Below, one piece after another: positions 18,062 to 25,384 of a stretch of 64,000 nt of DNA; the first letter of the stretch is position 1, and every line of letters starts with the position of its first letter. Under the pieces are notes generated by a model. That model made no database searches, was not told where the DNA came from, and saw only the letters and a program-made list of their open reading frames with translations. Origin of the DNA: JAAELZ01 sp965209105 (GTDB lineage Bacteria; Pseudomonadota; Gammaproteobacteria; Arenicellales; Poriferihabitantaceae); NCBI GenBank assembly GCA_965209105.1, contig CBDBQB010000039.1, positions 1 through 64,000 on the forward strand, read 5' to 3'. The translations under genes were made by a program, and so were the position numbers.

Positions 18062-19161
18062 ATTTTAAGGAAAATATACAAACTCGGATAACGATCGGTG
18101 AACTACTAGAAGATAAGGCTCAAATTCCGATGATCGAAGCCTTGTCACGGGTGCACGAGGCCTTGGCCCAGCAAGAAAATAGCGAGCAGCCTGGCTTGCT
18201 TAATTGGTTTAAACGTAAAAACTCGAAGGCTGAACATAGAGGAGTCTATATCTGGGGAGGCGTGGGTCGCGGCAAGACCCACTTAATGAATATATTTTTT
18301 GAGGCAGCGCCAACGCAATTTAAGTGGCGTGTCCACTTCCATCGGTTTATGTTGTGGGTGCATGAACAAAGTGGGCAGTTAGCCGATACTCAGGATCCTT
18401 TGGCGCAAATTGCGCGATTGGTCTCCGTGAAAAATAGATTATTGTGCTTGGACGAGTTTATGGTGACCGACATCGCCGATGCGATGATACTGCACCAGCT
18501 ACTTAAACATTTGTATGCGCAAGGCGTGACCATTGTCACGACCTCAAATCTGCCGCCTGATGAATTGTATGATCAGGGGTTTCAACGCGAGTCGTTCCTG
18601 CCTGCGATAGCGCTAATCAAAAATAATAGCGAAGTTGTATTGGTCGACGGTGACCGAGATTTTCGTAAGCAAACTTGGATTTGCGACGCAATTTATTACT
18701 CTCCACTTGATCAAGCCGCGCGTGAGGGGCTGTCTAAATGCCATGCGAAGTTGACTGGCTTGCCTGAGCCCTTACCCAAACGCTTGATGATTGCGGGGCG
18801 AGAGATTGAAGCAATCAGCGTGTCCGAAGACGTCGCGTGGTTTGACTTTGCAGCTATATGTGAAACACCTCGTTCGCAAAAAGACTATATACAATTGTCA
18901 AATCAGTTCAGTACGTTGATTATTTCAGATGTTCCAGCGCTGGGCGCTGATGATGACTCAGCTGCGCGCAGGCTAATTAACCTAATTGATACGGCGTATG
19001 ACTATGGCGTCAATCTGCTGGTGTCTGCTGCGCAGCCCCCAGATTTAATTTATAGCGGGTCGAAATTGGCCAAGCCATTTAAGCGGACAGCCAGCCGCCT
19101 TTGGGAAATGTCTACTCCGACCTATCTGACACGTCCAAAAAAAGCGGTATCGCGTATATAG
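18058..19161 (+). CDS. zapE: Cell division ATPase ZapE (AFG1-like)
   Basis: A 367-residue AFG1-type ATPase. Walker A is G-G-V-G-R-G-K-T-H at 67-75 and Walker B L-L-C-L-D-E-F at 128-134. A sensor region T-I-V-T-T-S-N-L-P-P follows, and an arginine-rich segment ends in F-K-R-T-A-S-R-L. ZapE associates with the Z ring and is needed under low oxygen or heat in E. coli. The start overlaps yrfG by 4 bp. The next 239 bp belong to the rho leader. Confidence 0.94.
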   Translation: MNFKENIQTRITIGELLEDKAQIPMIEALSRVHEALAQQENSEQPGLLNWFKRKNSKAEHRGVYIWGGVGRGKTHLMNIFFEAAPTQFKWRVHFHRFMLWVHEQSGQLADTQDPLAQIARLVSVKNRLLCLDEFMVTDIADAMILHQLLKHLYAQGVTIVTTSNLPPDELYDQGFQRESFLPAIALIKNNSEVVLVDGDRDFRKQTWICDAIYYSPLDQAAREGLSKCHAKLTGLPEPLPKRLMIAGREIEAISVSEDVAWFDFAAICETPRSQKDYIQLSNQFSTLIISDVPALGADDDSAARRLINLIDTAYDYGVNLLVSAAQPPDLIYSGSKLAKPFKRTASRLWEMSTPTYLTRPKKAVSRI

Positions 19162-19400
19162 CGGGTTTATTTCGTATTAGTGGCTGATACCAGGTTCAGT
19201 TGCGCTAAATTAAAGGCGAAAAAACACTAGACAAGGCATGTCTAGCTCAGTATGATCCGCTTCAAGTTACCGTATCTTTTCGGGTGACTTGTTTCCAACC
19301 CGCGCTCTCACGCCTGTGATCTGAGTGCATTGAATTTCTAAAATTATTTCACCACACCTCCGCGCTTTAGCGTGCACCGATTAGGGATTACTCTTTGAAT
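19162..19400 (+). promoter_or_regulatory. rho leader region with a hairpin
   Basis: 239 bp separate zapE and rho. Within it, 19263-19271 (CAAGTTACC) pairs with 19283-19291 (GGTGACTTG) through nine base pairs, including one G-U, around an 11-nt loop. rho leaders in enteric bacteria mediate autoregulation by Rho-dependent attenuation. This hairpin and the C-rich stretch after it (about 19296-19366) could be part of such a device, but that is inference. No convincing promoter was picked out. Confidence 0.35.
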
Positions 19401-20669
19401 ATGTCAACACCCATTAGTTTATCTGATCTTAAACTTAAGACGCCTGCTGAACTCATTGATCTGGCCCGTGAGCTCGGCCTCGATAATGCTGGCCGCAGTC
19501 GTAAACAAGACCAAATTTTCGGGATTTTAAAATCCCAGGCCAAGAATGGCGTAGATATTCATGGCGATGGTGTGGTTGAAATACTGCAAGACGGTTTTGG
19601 CTTCCTTAGATCGGGCGGCAGCTCATACATTGCTGGCCCCGATGATATCTATATTTCACCCAGCCAGATTCGCCGTTTCGGACTTAGAACGGGTGATACG
19701 GTTGAAGGGCTGATTCGTCCACCCAAAGATTCTGAGCGGTATTTTGCCCTGCTTAAAGTTCAAACCATCAATGGGCAAGACCCAGAAGAAACGAAACGTA
19801 AAATTTTATTTGAAGACGCGACGCCATTGCATCCTGAGAAGCGTTTTCGCCTAGAGCGAGAAACGGGTTCAACAGAAGATATCACGGGTCGCGTCATTGA
19901 TTTGATTGCACCCATCGGTAGAGGACAACGCGGTCTGATTGTTTCCGCACCTAAAACCGGTAAAACGGTGATGCTCCAGCAGATCGCGCAATCGATCACC
20001 AGTAATTATCCCGACGCCTACCTGATGGTCTTATTGATTGATGAGCGACCGGAAGAGGTTACCGAGATGTCACGTATGGTTCGTGGCGAAGTGATTGCCT
20101 CAACATTCGACGAGCCCGCAACGCGGCACGTTCAAGTGGCCGAAATGGTGATCGCCAAGGCAAAGCGTTTGGTTGAGCACAAAAAAGATGTGGTGATTCT
20201 GCTCGATTCAATTACGCGCCTAGCGCGTGCATACAATACCGTTGCGCCCTCTTCTGGAAAAGTGCTGACGGGTGGTGTCGATGCAAATGCATTGCAGCGG
20301 CCCAAGCGATTTTTTGGCGCCGCGCGAAATTTAGAAGAAGGTGGGAGTCTGACGATTCTCGCAACCGCTCTTGTAGACACGGGTTCAAAAATGGACGAGG
20401 TGATCTACGAAGAATTTAAAGGTACCGGTAATATGGAGATACACCTTGATCGACGCATTGCTGAAAAACGGGTATATCCTTCGACCATTATTAATAAATC
20501 AGGCACGCGCCGTGAAGAGTTGTTGATGGAGCCAGATGAGCTACAGAAAGTTTGGTTGTTGCGAAAGTTGTTGCATCCGATGGACGATATTCAGGCGATT
20601 GAGTTTTTACTGGATAAGCTCAAAGCCACTAAAAATAATGCTGAATTTTTTCAGTCAATGAATCGCTAG
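19401..20669 (+). CDS. rho: Transcription termination factor Rho
   Basis: A hexameric RNA-dependent ATPase that releases RNA polymerase. I start at ATG 19401 (422 residues); a TTG two codons earlier is possible. The N-terminal helix bundle begins L-S-D-L-K-L-K-T-P-A-E-L, and the cold-shock-type primary RNA site shows D-G-F-G-F-L-R (64-70) and D-I-Y-I-S (82-86). Walker A is A-P-K-T-G-K-T (183-189). The R-E-E-L-L and H-P-M-D C-terminal features are normal. It precedes rpmE, as in many gammaproteobacteria. Confidence 0.98.
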   Translation: MSTPISLSDLKLKTPAELIDLARELGLDNAGRSRKQDQIFGILKSQAKNGVDIHGDGVVEILQDGFGFLRSGGSSYIAGPDDIYISPSQIRRFGLRTGDTVEGLIRPPKDSERYFALLKVQTINGQDPEETKRKILFEDATPLHPEKRFRLERETGSTEDITGRVIDLIAPIGRGQRGLIVSAPKTGKTVMLQQIAQSITSNYPDAYLMVLLIDERPEEVTEMSRMVRGEVIASTFDEPATRHVQVAEMVIAKAKRLVEHKKDVVILLDSITRLARAYNTVAPSSGKVLTGGVDANALQRPKRFFGAARNLEEGGSLTILATALVDTGSKMDEVIYEEFKGTGNMEIHLDRRIAEKRVYPSTIINKSGTRREELLMEPDELQKVWLLRKLLHPMDDIQAIEFLLDKLKATKNNAEFFQSMNR

Positions 20670-20710
20670 TTAATCATCGCGAGCATTATTTCAAAATAGG
20701 GAGTGAGGGC

Positions 20711-20739
20711 TTGCGTTTGATCGCTGATTTGCCTATATT
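20711..20739 (+). promoter_or_regulatory. Sigma-70 promoter for rpmE
   Basis: TTGCGT at 20711-20716 and TATATT at 20734-20739 are separated by exactly 17 bp. They lie 67 bp before the rpmE start, just ahead of the structured leader. Transcription would begin near 20746. Confidence 0.6.
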
Positions 20740-20744
20740 CACCG

Positions 20745-20805
20745 CCCCATTTTTGGGGACTGACTAACATGCTCTACTGGCTAGAGCGATAACGAGGGTT
20801 TTAAG
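20745..20805 (+). promoter_or_regulatory. Structured 5' leader of rpmE
   Basis: Two small stems are visible before the gene: CCCCA/TGGGG (20745-20749 with 20754-20758) and GCTCTA/TAGAGC (20771-20776 with 20782-20787). A Shine-Dalgarno GAGGG follows at about 20793-20797. Bacterial L31 genes often carry autoregulatory leaders bound by L31 itself. The position and compactness fit this, but no match to a known leader model was tested. Confidence 0.4.
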
Positions 20806-21012
20806 ATGAAAGCTGACAGGCATCCTAATTATAGCGCGGTAAAAGTAAGTTGCTCTTGTGGAAATAGCTTTGAGACGGGCTCGACAGAAGGAAAAGATAT
20901 TTCCGTAGAAGTTTGTTCTGAATGCCATCCTTTTTATACCGGTCAACAAAAAATCGTCGATACCGCGGGTCGCGTGGGTAAATTTCAAGCTCGGTACGGT
21001 CGTAAAAGTTAA
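20806..21012 (+). CDS. rpmE: 50S ribosomal protein L31, zinc-binding form
   Basis: 68 residues with the four zinc-ligand cysteines C16, C18, C37 and C40 (SCSCG and CSECH), so this is the C+ form that sequesters zinc, not the zinc-free YkgM-type paralogue. It sits between rho and a nuclease gene. The intrinsic terminator that should end its transcript lies at 21092-21119, inside the next coding sequence. Confidence 0.98.
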   Translation: MKADRHPNYSAVKVSCSCGNSFETGSTEGKDISVEVCSECHPFYTGQQKIVDTAGRVGKFQARYGRKS

Positions 21013-21056
21013 GATAAGGCGAGCGATTTTCGGAGCAGCGATTATCTTACAAAGCG

Positions 21057-21842
21057 ATGAATAAATTGAGCGCCTTATTTAGGTTCTTTAGAAAGGCACC
21101 CATTGGCGGTGCCTTTTTTATTGCGCTTGCAATGCTGGTCTCGTGCGCCAACAGCACGCCTGACGAAGCCCTCTTTCATGTGAATACAGTTATTGATGGC
21201 GATACCTTGAACCTTCGGAATGGAGAGAAAGTGCGCTTTGTTGGGGTGAATACACCGGAACTTGGGCACGGCAGATTCCCCGATGAACCGCTGGCAAACC
21301 AAGCAAAGCAGTTTATAAAGCGAAAACTCCAGGGGCGTAAGGTTCGGTTAGTGCGCGCAAAAGAGGCGACAGACCGACATGGTCGGTGGTTAGCTCATGT
21401 GTTTACTGAAGAAGGTGAAAATGTTCAGATTCAACTGCTAGAACGAGGGTTGGCCTTCGCTGTCGCGGTAGGCAAGAATTTAACCCTACTTGATCAGTAT
21501 CTTGCCGCAGAAGGTCGTGCCAAAGCCGCTGAAAAGGGCGTATGGGCGAGTGACTTTTACGCGCCGATGACTGCCGAGGCCGTCATCGCAGAGAAAGGTC
21601 GGGGCTACCGACGTATCATCGCACGCGTTAAAAAGGTGAGCCGTTCAAAGAATAATCAAATATTACATCTAGACGGCGGGTTCCGAGTATTGATCCGTCG
21701 GGAAAACTGGAAGCAGTATTTTAAAGGTAAGGCTGAGCGATACGTGGGTAAAAATATTCTCGTTCGTGGCTGGATATTCAAATCTCACGGCGTCACGGGC
21801 ATGAAAGTCTATCATCCCTCCATGTTACAAGCGTCGCCCTAA
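21057..21842 (+). CDS. Thermonuclease-family (SNase-like) lipoprotein
   Basis: 261 residues. The start at 21057 gives a typical lipoprotein signal: basic N-region, hydrophobic core and L-V-S-C with C30. The SNase domain spans about 38-185, with I-D-G-D-T (46-50), R60, the V-N-T-P-E loop ending E68, and the D-R-H-G-R motif (106-110), so the catalytic acid and arginine positions look kept. About 70 C-terminal residues form an extra OB-like stretch. It probably cleaves nucleic acid in the periplasm or at the surface. Its first 21 codons contain the rpmE terminator. The stop overlaps into the ATG of prmB (TAAATG). Confidence 0.9.
   Translation: MNKLSALFRFFRKAPIGGAFFIALAMLVSCANSTPDEALFHVNTVIDGDTLNLRNGEKVRFVGVNTPELGHGRFPDEPLANQAKQFIKRKLQGRKVRLVRAKEATDRHGRWLAHVFTEEGENVQIQLLERGLAFAVAVGKNLTLLDQYLAAEGRAKAAEKGVWASDFYAPMTAEAVIAEKGRGYRRIIARVKKVSRSKNNQILHLDGGFRVLIRRENWKQYFKGKAERYVGKNILVRGWIFKSHGVTGMKVYHPSMLQASP
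21092..21119 (+). terminator. Rho-independent terminator of rpmE, inside the nuclease coding sequence
   Basis: A perfect 9-bp stem (AAAGGCACC at 21092-21100 with GGTGCCTTT at 21108-21116) has a 7-nt loop and a six-T run at 21114-21119. It lies 80 bp after the rpmE stop and within codons 12-21 of the nuclease gene. Confidence 0.88.
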
Positions 21843-22754
21843 ATGCAACTCCCCGAAAATGAGCCACTTCATGCGCTCGTAGATTTGGTAGAGGCCGAAC
21901 TCAATTCGCACGAGCTTTTCTTCGGCCATAGCACCTCTAATGCCTGGGAAGAGGCTGCATGGATGGGCATATACGTCACGGAACAGGACATGGCGAGCGA
22001 TGAATTTGACTGGGACAGCGTATTGACTGCCCAGCAATCCACAAAGTTGGAAGCCTTATTAGATCAGCGAATCCAAACGAAGTTACCTTTCGCCTATATC
22101 ATTCAGGAAGCGTGGTTCTGCGGCCTGAGGTTTTATATTGACGAGCGCGCAATTGTACCCCGCTCATATTTTGGCGAATGGATTCCTGAACAGTTTTCTC
22201 CTTGGGTGGATCCCAGTAAGATACATAGAGTATTGGATCTGTGTACAGGCAGCGGATGTATTGCGATTGCATTGGCCATAGAATTTCCTGACGCTGTCGT
22301 TGATGCTACCGAGTTATCTGAAGAAGCCCTGGCTGTTGCTGAGATAAATGTTGAGGCTCACCAATTGCAAGATAGGGTCAATTTGGTTCAGGGTGATCTA
22401 TTTGCGGATTTACAGGAACAGTACGATCTAATTTGTTCAAACCCGCCTTATATTTCTGATGCGCGCATGATGGAGTTACCCGCTGAGTACATTCACGAGC
22501 CAGATATGGCGTTTCGCGGCGGTACGATGGGATTGGACTTAGTAGATACTATTTTGGCGCGTGCGGCGGCGTATCTAAATGAAGACGGTGTATTGATTGT
22601 GGAGGTTGGTACTTCAGCGCTGGCATTGGAAGAAAAATATCCAAGTGTTGAATTTACTTGGCTCAGCACAGACGACGAAGCGATGGCGCTGTTTATGCTC
22701 AATAAATCTCAACTTGTCGAGCTATCTTCTGACCGCTTAAAAGATCATGGCTGA
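21843..22754 (+). CDS. prmB: Ribosomal protein L3 N5-glutamine methyltransferase PrmB
   Basis: 303 residues, a class I SAM-dependent methyltransferase that modifies a glutamine of L3. The SAM-binding L-D-L-C-T-G-S-G-C motif is at 131-139 and the catalytic N-P-P-Y at 200-203. The W-F-C-G-L-R-F-Y-I-D-E-R and V-P-R-S segment near 91-108 separates PrmB from PrmC. The ATG follows the nuclease stop directly, suggesting one transcript. Confidence 0.95.
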   Translation: MQLPENEPLHALVDLVEAELNSHELFFGHSTSNAWEEAAWMGIYVTEQDMASDEFDWDSVLTAQQSTKLEALLDQRIQTKLPFAYIIQEAWFCGLRFYIDERAIVPRSYFGEWIPEQFSPWVDPSKIHRVLDLCTGSGCIAIALAIEFPDAVVDATELSEEALAVAEINVEAHQLQDRVNLVQGDLFADLQEQYDLICSNPPYISDARMMELPAEYIHEPDMAFRGGTMGLDLVDTILARAAAYLNEDGVLIVEVGTSALALEEKYPSVEFTWLSTDDEAMALFMLNKSQLVELSSDRLKDHG

Positions 22755-22897
22755 GCAGACAGGCTTGAATACAAAACTCGTCAGGCTATACAAAAGGATT
22801 GTATTGCGTGGTAGTATATACACATTCTGGGGGGGTTGGCTAATGAAGGAGTGTAGCTGGCATACGTGTCAAACCATCGCGCGATTGCGCATAGTGA

Positions 22898-23233
22898 ATG
22901 GACAAAGTAGATAACGTAACCATCGACTATGTCGAAGAGACGGGCCTGCCAGAGCACATTAGTGAGCAACTAATTGGCTTGTATCTTAAACATACCCCTA
23001 AGGACTTAGAGCTGCTTATGGACGCTATTGCCTCGGATGATCCAGCTAAGATGAAATTTCATGCGCACAAATTATGCGCCACGATGAAGATTATGGGTTT
23101 TTCAGCTATTGTTGGCCTACTCGAAGAAATAGAACACGAACATATAGAGAAAGAAGCAATTACAGATCAAGGTGTTGTTCTGAATGACCTAATTCAGGAT
23201 ACGTTTTCGGTATTGGAGCGAATGCTTAAATAA
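22898..23233 (+). CDS. Stand-alone histidine phosphotransfer (Hpt) protein
   Basis: 111 residues, mostly helical, matching a single Hpt domain. The putative phospho-accepting histidine is H57, in A-H-K-L-C-A. The usual context is H-x-L-K-G-S/A, so the lysine and glycine after the leucine are replaced by Cys and Ala. A G-F-S-A-I-V-G-L-L-E-E-I-E helix follows as normal. It may shuttle phosphate between a hybrid kinase and a response regulator. The hybrid kinase at 25385 lacks its own Hpt domain and is a candidate partner. Confidence 0.8.
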   Translation: MDKVDNVTIDYVEETGLPEHISEQLIGLYLKHTPKDLELLMDAIASDDPAKMKFHAHKLCATMKIMGFSAIVGLLEEIEHEHIEKEAITDQGVVLNDLIQDTFSVLERMLK

Positions 23234-23374
23234 ACAGCCGCCCGATTGTTTACACAATTTGCAGCAAGCCACTTTATCATCCCAGCGAAAAACCGTAAAT
23301 TTGTTGATCTGATAGCTAAACTGTTGTGGACAGTAAGTGAATGCAAGAACCAATTACAATAATGGAGAATGCGT

Positions 23375-23998
23375 TCAAATAAACAACAACCGGGCTGCAA
23401 GCGCAATCAGCACTAAGCCGCTTATTCGTCCTAGCCAAATACCAAATGTTGGATGATTGGCTAATCGCGCGGCCACGGATCCTCCTCCAACTGAAACCAA
23501 CACATCCGACGGTATCGCTGTAAGCGGCACTAAAATGCTCAAATACAGTAACTGAAGCGAGACATCTTGGCGACTATAGTCTACAAATTGCGGGATAAAT
23601 GCAAGAAAGAACAAGGCTGTTTTAGGATTTAAGATCTCAACAAAAATACCTTGTATCACAATACTCGAATGCGATTGGTCTTGAACTTGGTAAACCTGCA
23701 TATCAGCTTTATTCGCCGACAATATCAAAGTTATTCCCAGATAAAACAAATAGGCAGCGCCGCACATTTGAATTGCTATATATAGGTTCGGCGAATAGCG
23801 AACAATCGCTATCAAACCCATGGCAGAAGCAACTGCGAGTACAATTCCACCGATCGCTAAACCGACGGTAGACGCTAATCCAGCGCTGCGACTTTGGCCC
23901 ACGCTACGTGATAGTACGTATAGCATCGAAGGCCCGGGACTGAGACTCAACAATAAGCCCGCGATACTAACGGCGATGATGACGTCTAAATTTGGCAT
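23375..23998 (-). CDS. LysE/RhtB-family amino-acid exporter
   Basis: 207 residues with about six hydrophobic helices. The signature S-L-S-P-G-P-S-M-L-Y-V-L-S-R-S near 18-32, the G-x-x-x-S-T-V-G-L-A-I-G segment and the E-I-L-N-P-K-T-A-L-F-F-L-A-F-I-P-Q-F-V-D motif near 120-140 are diagnostic. Members export amino acids such as homoserine, threonine or lysine; the substrate here is not predictable. It runs tail-to-tail with the Hpt gene and lies 74 bp downstream of the 2OG oxygenase on the same strand. Confidence 0.92.
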   Translation of the reverse strand: MPNLDVIIAVSIAGLLLSLSPGPSMLYVLSRSVGQSRSAGLASTVGLAIGGIVLAVASAMGLIAIVRYSPNLYIAIQMCGAAYLFYLGITLILSANKADMQVYQVQDQSHSSIVIQGIFVEILNPKTALFFLAFIPQFVDYSRQDVSLQLLYLSILVPLTAIPSDVLVSVGGGSVAARLANHPTFGIWLGRISGLVLIALAARLLFI

Positions 23999-24072
23999 AT
24001 ATCTAACTTCCTTTGCGCTGATTGAAATCTTGGCAAAAACCTTCTCTACGTCGTTGCCAATGAGTATTTATT

Positions 24073-25260
24073 TTAAACTGTAGCGCTTAGTCGCTGTTCG
24101 AATGGATTGCCCTGTTGATAGATGTTCTGCAATGGAATTTTGCCAGACGCGTGTCGCTTTCGAAGGTAGGGGAAATCTCGAAGTAGCTGGCTGACTAAAT
24201 GTTCACCCGCAACGATGGGTGCATATTCTCTTTGTTGGGCGCTATATTTTTCGCAGTGAATAGAATTTACGATGGTGTTGTAATTGGTTGCGGCAAAGAA
24301 GGGCATTGAATATCTTTCTTCATTGTTCACCACTCGATGTGGTGTCGAGACAAATAGGCCACCGCTCCAAGCCTCTAACATATCTCCGATATTAAAGTAA
24401 AAGGTGTTATCAATCGGCGGCGCTGCGATCCAGTTTGAATTGAGGTCGAAAATTTCCAAGCCTCGGGATCGTGAGTGGAGGATAGTGAAAAGCTCGTAAT
24501 CCGTATGCGCGCCCATATTCACGCCCTGATTGCCCCCGGCTGAATTTGTGTTATCAAGAAAGTGCAATAGGCGCAATTGAGACATGGGATTATGCATATG
24601 ATGGGTAAAAAACCCTTCGGGCAGTTCAAGCACCCGCTCAAAGGCTTTGCACATTGTTTGGGTGATTCTCTGCATTTCTCGTAGGTATTGCGTGACCGTT
24701 TTCTTAAAGCCTGTTTGATCTGGCCAAACGTTTGGACCGAGCAATGGAATATTATTCTGTTGCGCATAATTATCGCTAGTATGGTCTAGTCCCAGATCAA
24801 ATGCTTCATAGCGACGGGGCCCCTGCTCATCCCCGTAAGCGCCTTTTTCAGTGGTGGGCACATAGCCACGATGATTGCTCGAGCGGCCAATATAGTAGCG
24901 ATTTTTTTGACGCAACTTCTGATTAAAAAATTGACGAGATTGCATGTAGACAGCGTCGATCAAATTTGCCGATACGCCGTGATTTTGAATGTAGAGAAAA
25001 CCATTTTCCATGGCAACTTCACCGATTCTGTCCGATGCCTTCCGCTGAACAGAGGGGTTACGATCAAACAATTTACTGATATCTACGACGGGGAGTGAAT
25101 CGTAGGCAGACCCTGGATTGGGAAATGGGAGTATCCGGTTCCCGGTAGCGGCTATCTGCGGTGCAGCGCGGCTTTGTTGTGAAGTGTCCATAGCATCATT
25201 TTGTTCATTATATTTGGTCGTTTCTAATTGCGTCGTACCTCTTGTTAATAATACGCTCAA
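24073..25260 (-). CDS. Fe(II)/2-oxoglutarate oxygenase, isopenicillin-N-synthase family
   Basis: The N-terminal DIOX_N region (L-P-V-V-D-I-S near 56-62) and the C-terminal 2OG-Fe(II) domain are both present. Iron ligands are H252, D254 (A-H-T-D) and H308 (T-P-H-R-V), and the 2OG-binding R316-x-S318 (RYS) is intact. The 395-residue protein may start at 25260 or at the internal Met of MDTSQQ (25191), since the first 23 residues are not conserved-looking. Bacterial relatives oxidise small metabolites; this substrate is unknown. It is flanked by the exporter, which may handle a product. Confidence 0.88.
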   Translation of the reverse strand: MSVLLTRGTTQLETTKYNEQNDAMDTSQQSRAAPQIAATGNRILPFPNPGSAYDSLPVVDISKLFDRNPSVQRKASDRIGEVAMENGFLYIQNHGVSANLIDAVYMQSRQFFNQKLRQKNRYYIGRSSNHRGYVPTTEKGAYGDEQGPRRYEAFDLGLDHTSDNYAQQNNIPLLGPNVWPDQTGFKKTVTQYLREMQRITQTMCKAFERVLELPEGFFTHHMHNPMSQLRLLHFLDNTNSAGGNQGVNMGAHTDYELFTILHSRSRGLEIFDLNSNWIAAPPIDNTFYFNIGDMLEAWSGGLFVSTPHRVVNNEERYSMPFFAATNYNTIVNSIHCEKYSAQQREYAPIVAGEHLVSQLLRDFPYLRKRHASGKIPLQNIYQQGNPFEQRLSATV

Positions 25261-25384
25261 TTAAGCAAGCGGGTAAACACCGCAATCAGGAAAACTATTT
25301 CCAGTTAGTAGCGCAACCAGCAATACAAAACAATCTATTTAAAACAGCTACTTGCTAAACTATAGCATAGTATATAGTTTTAGG

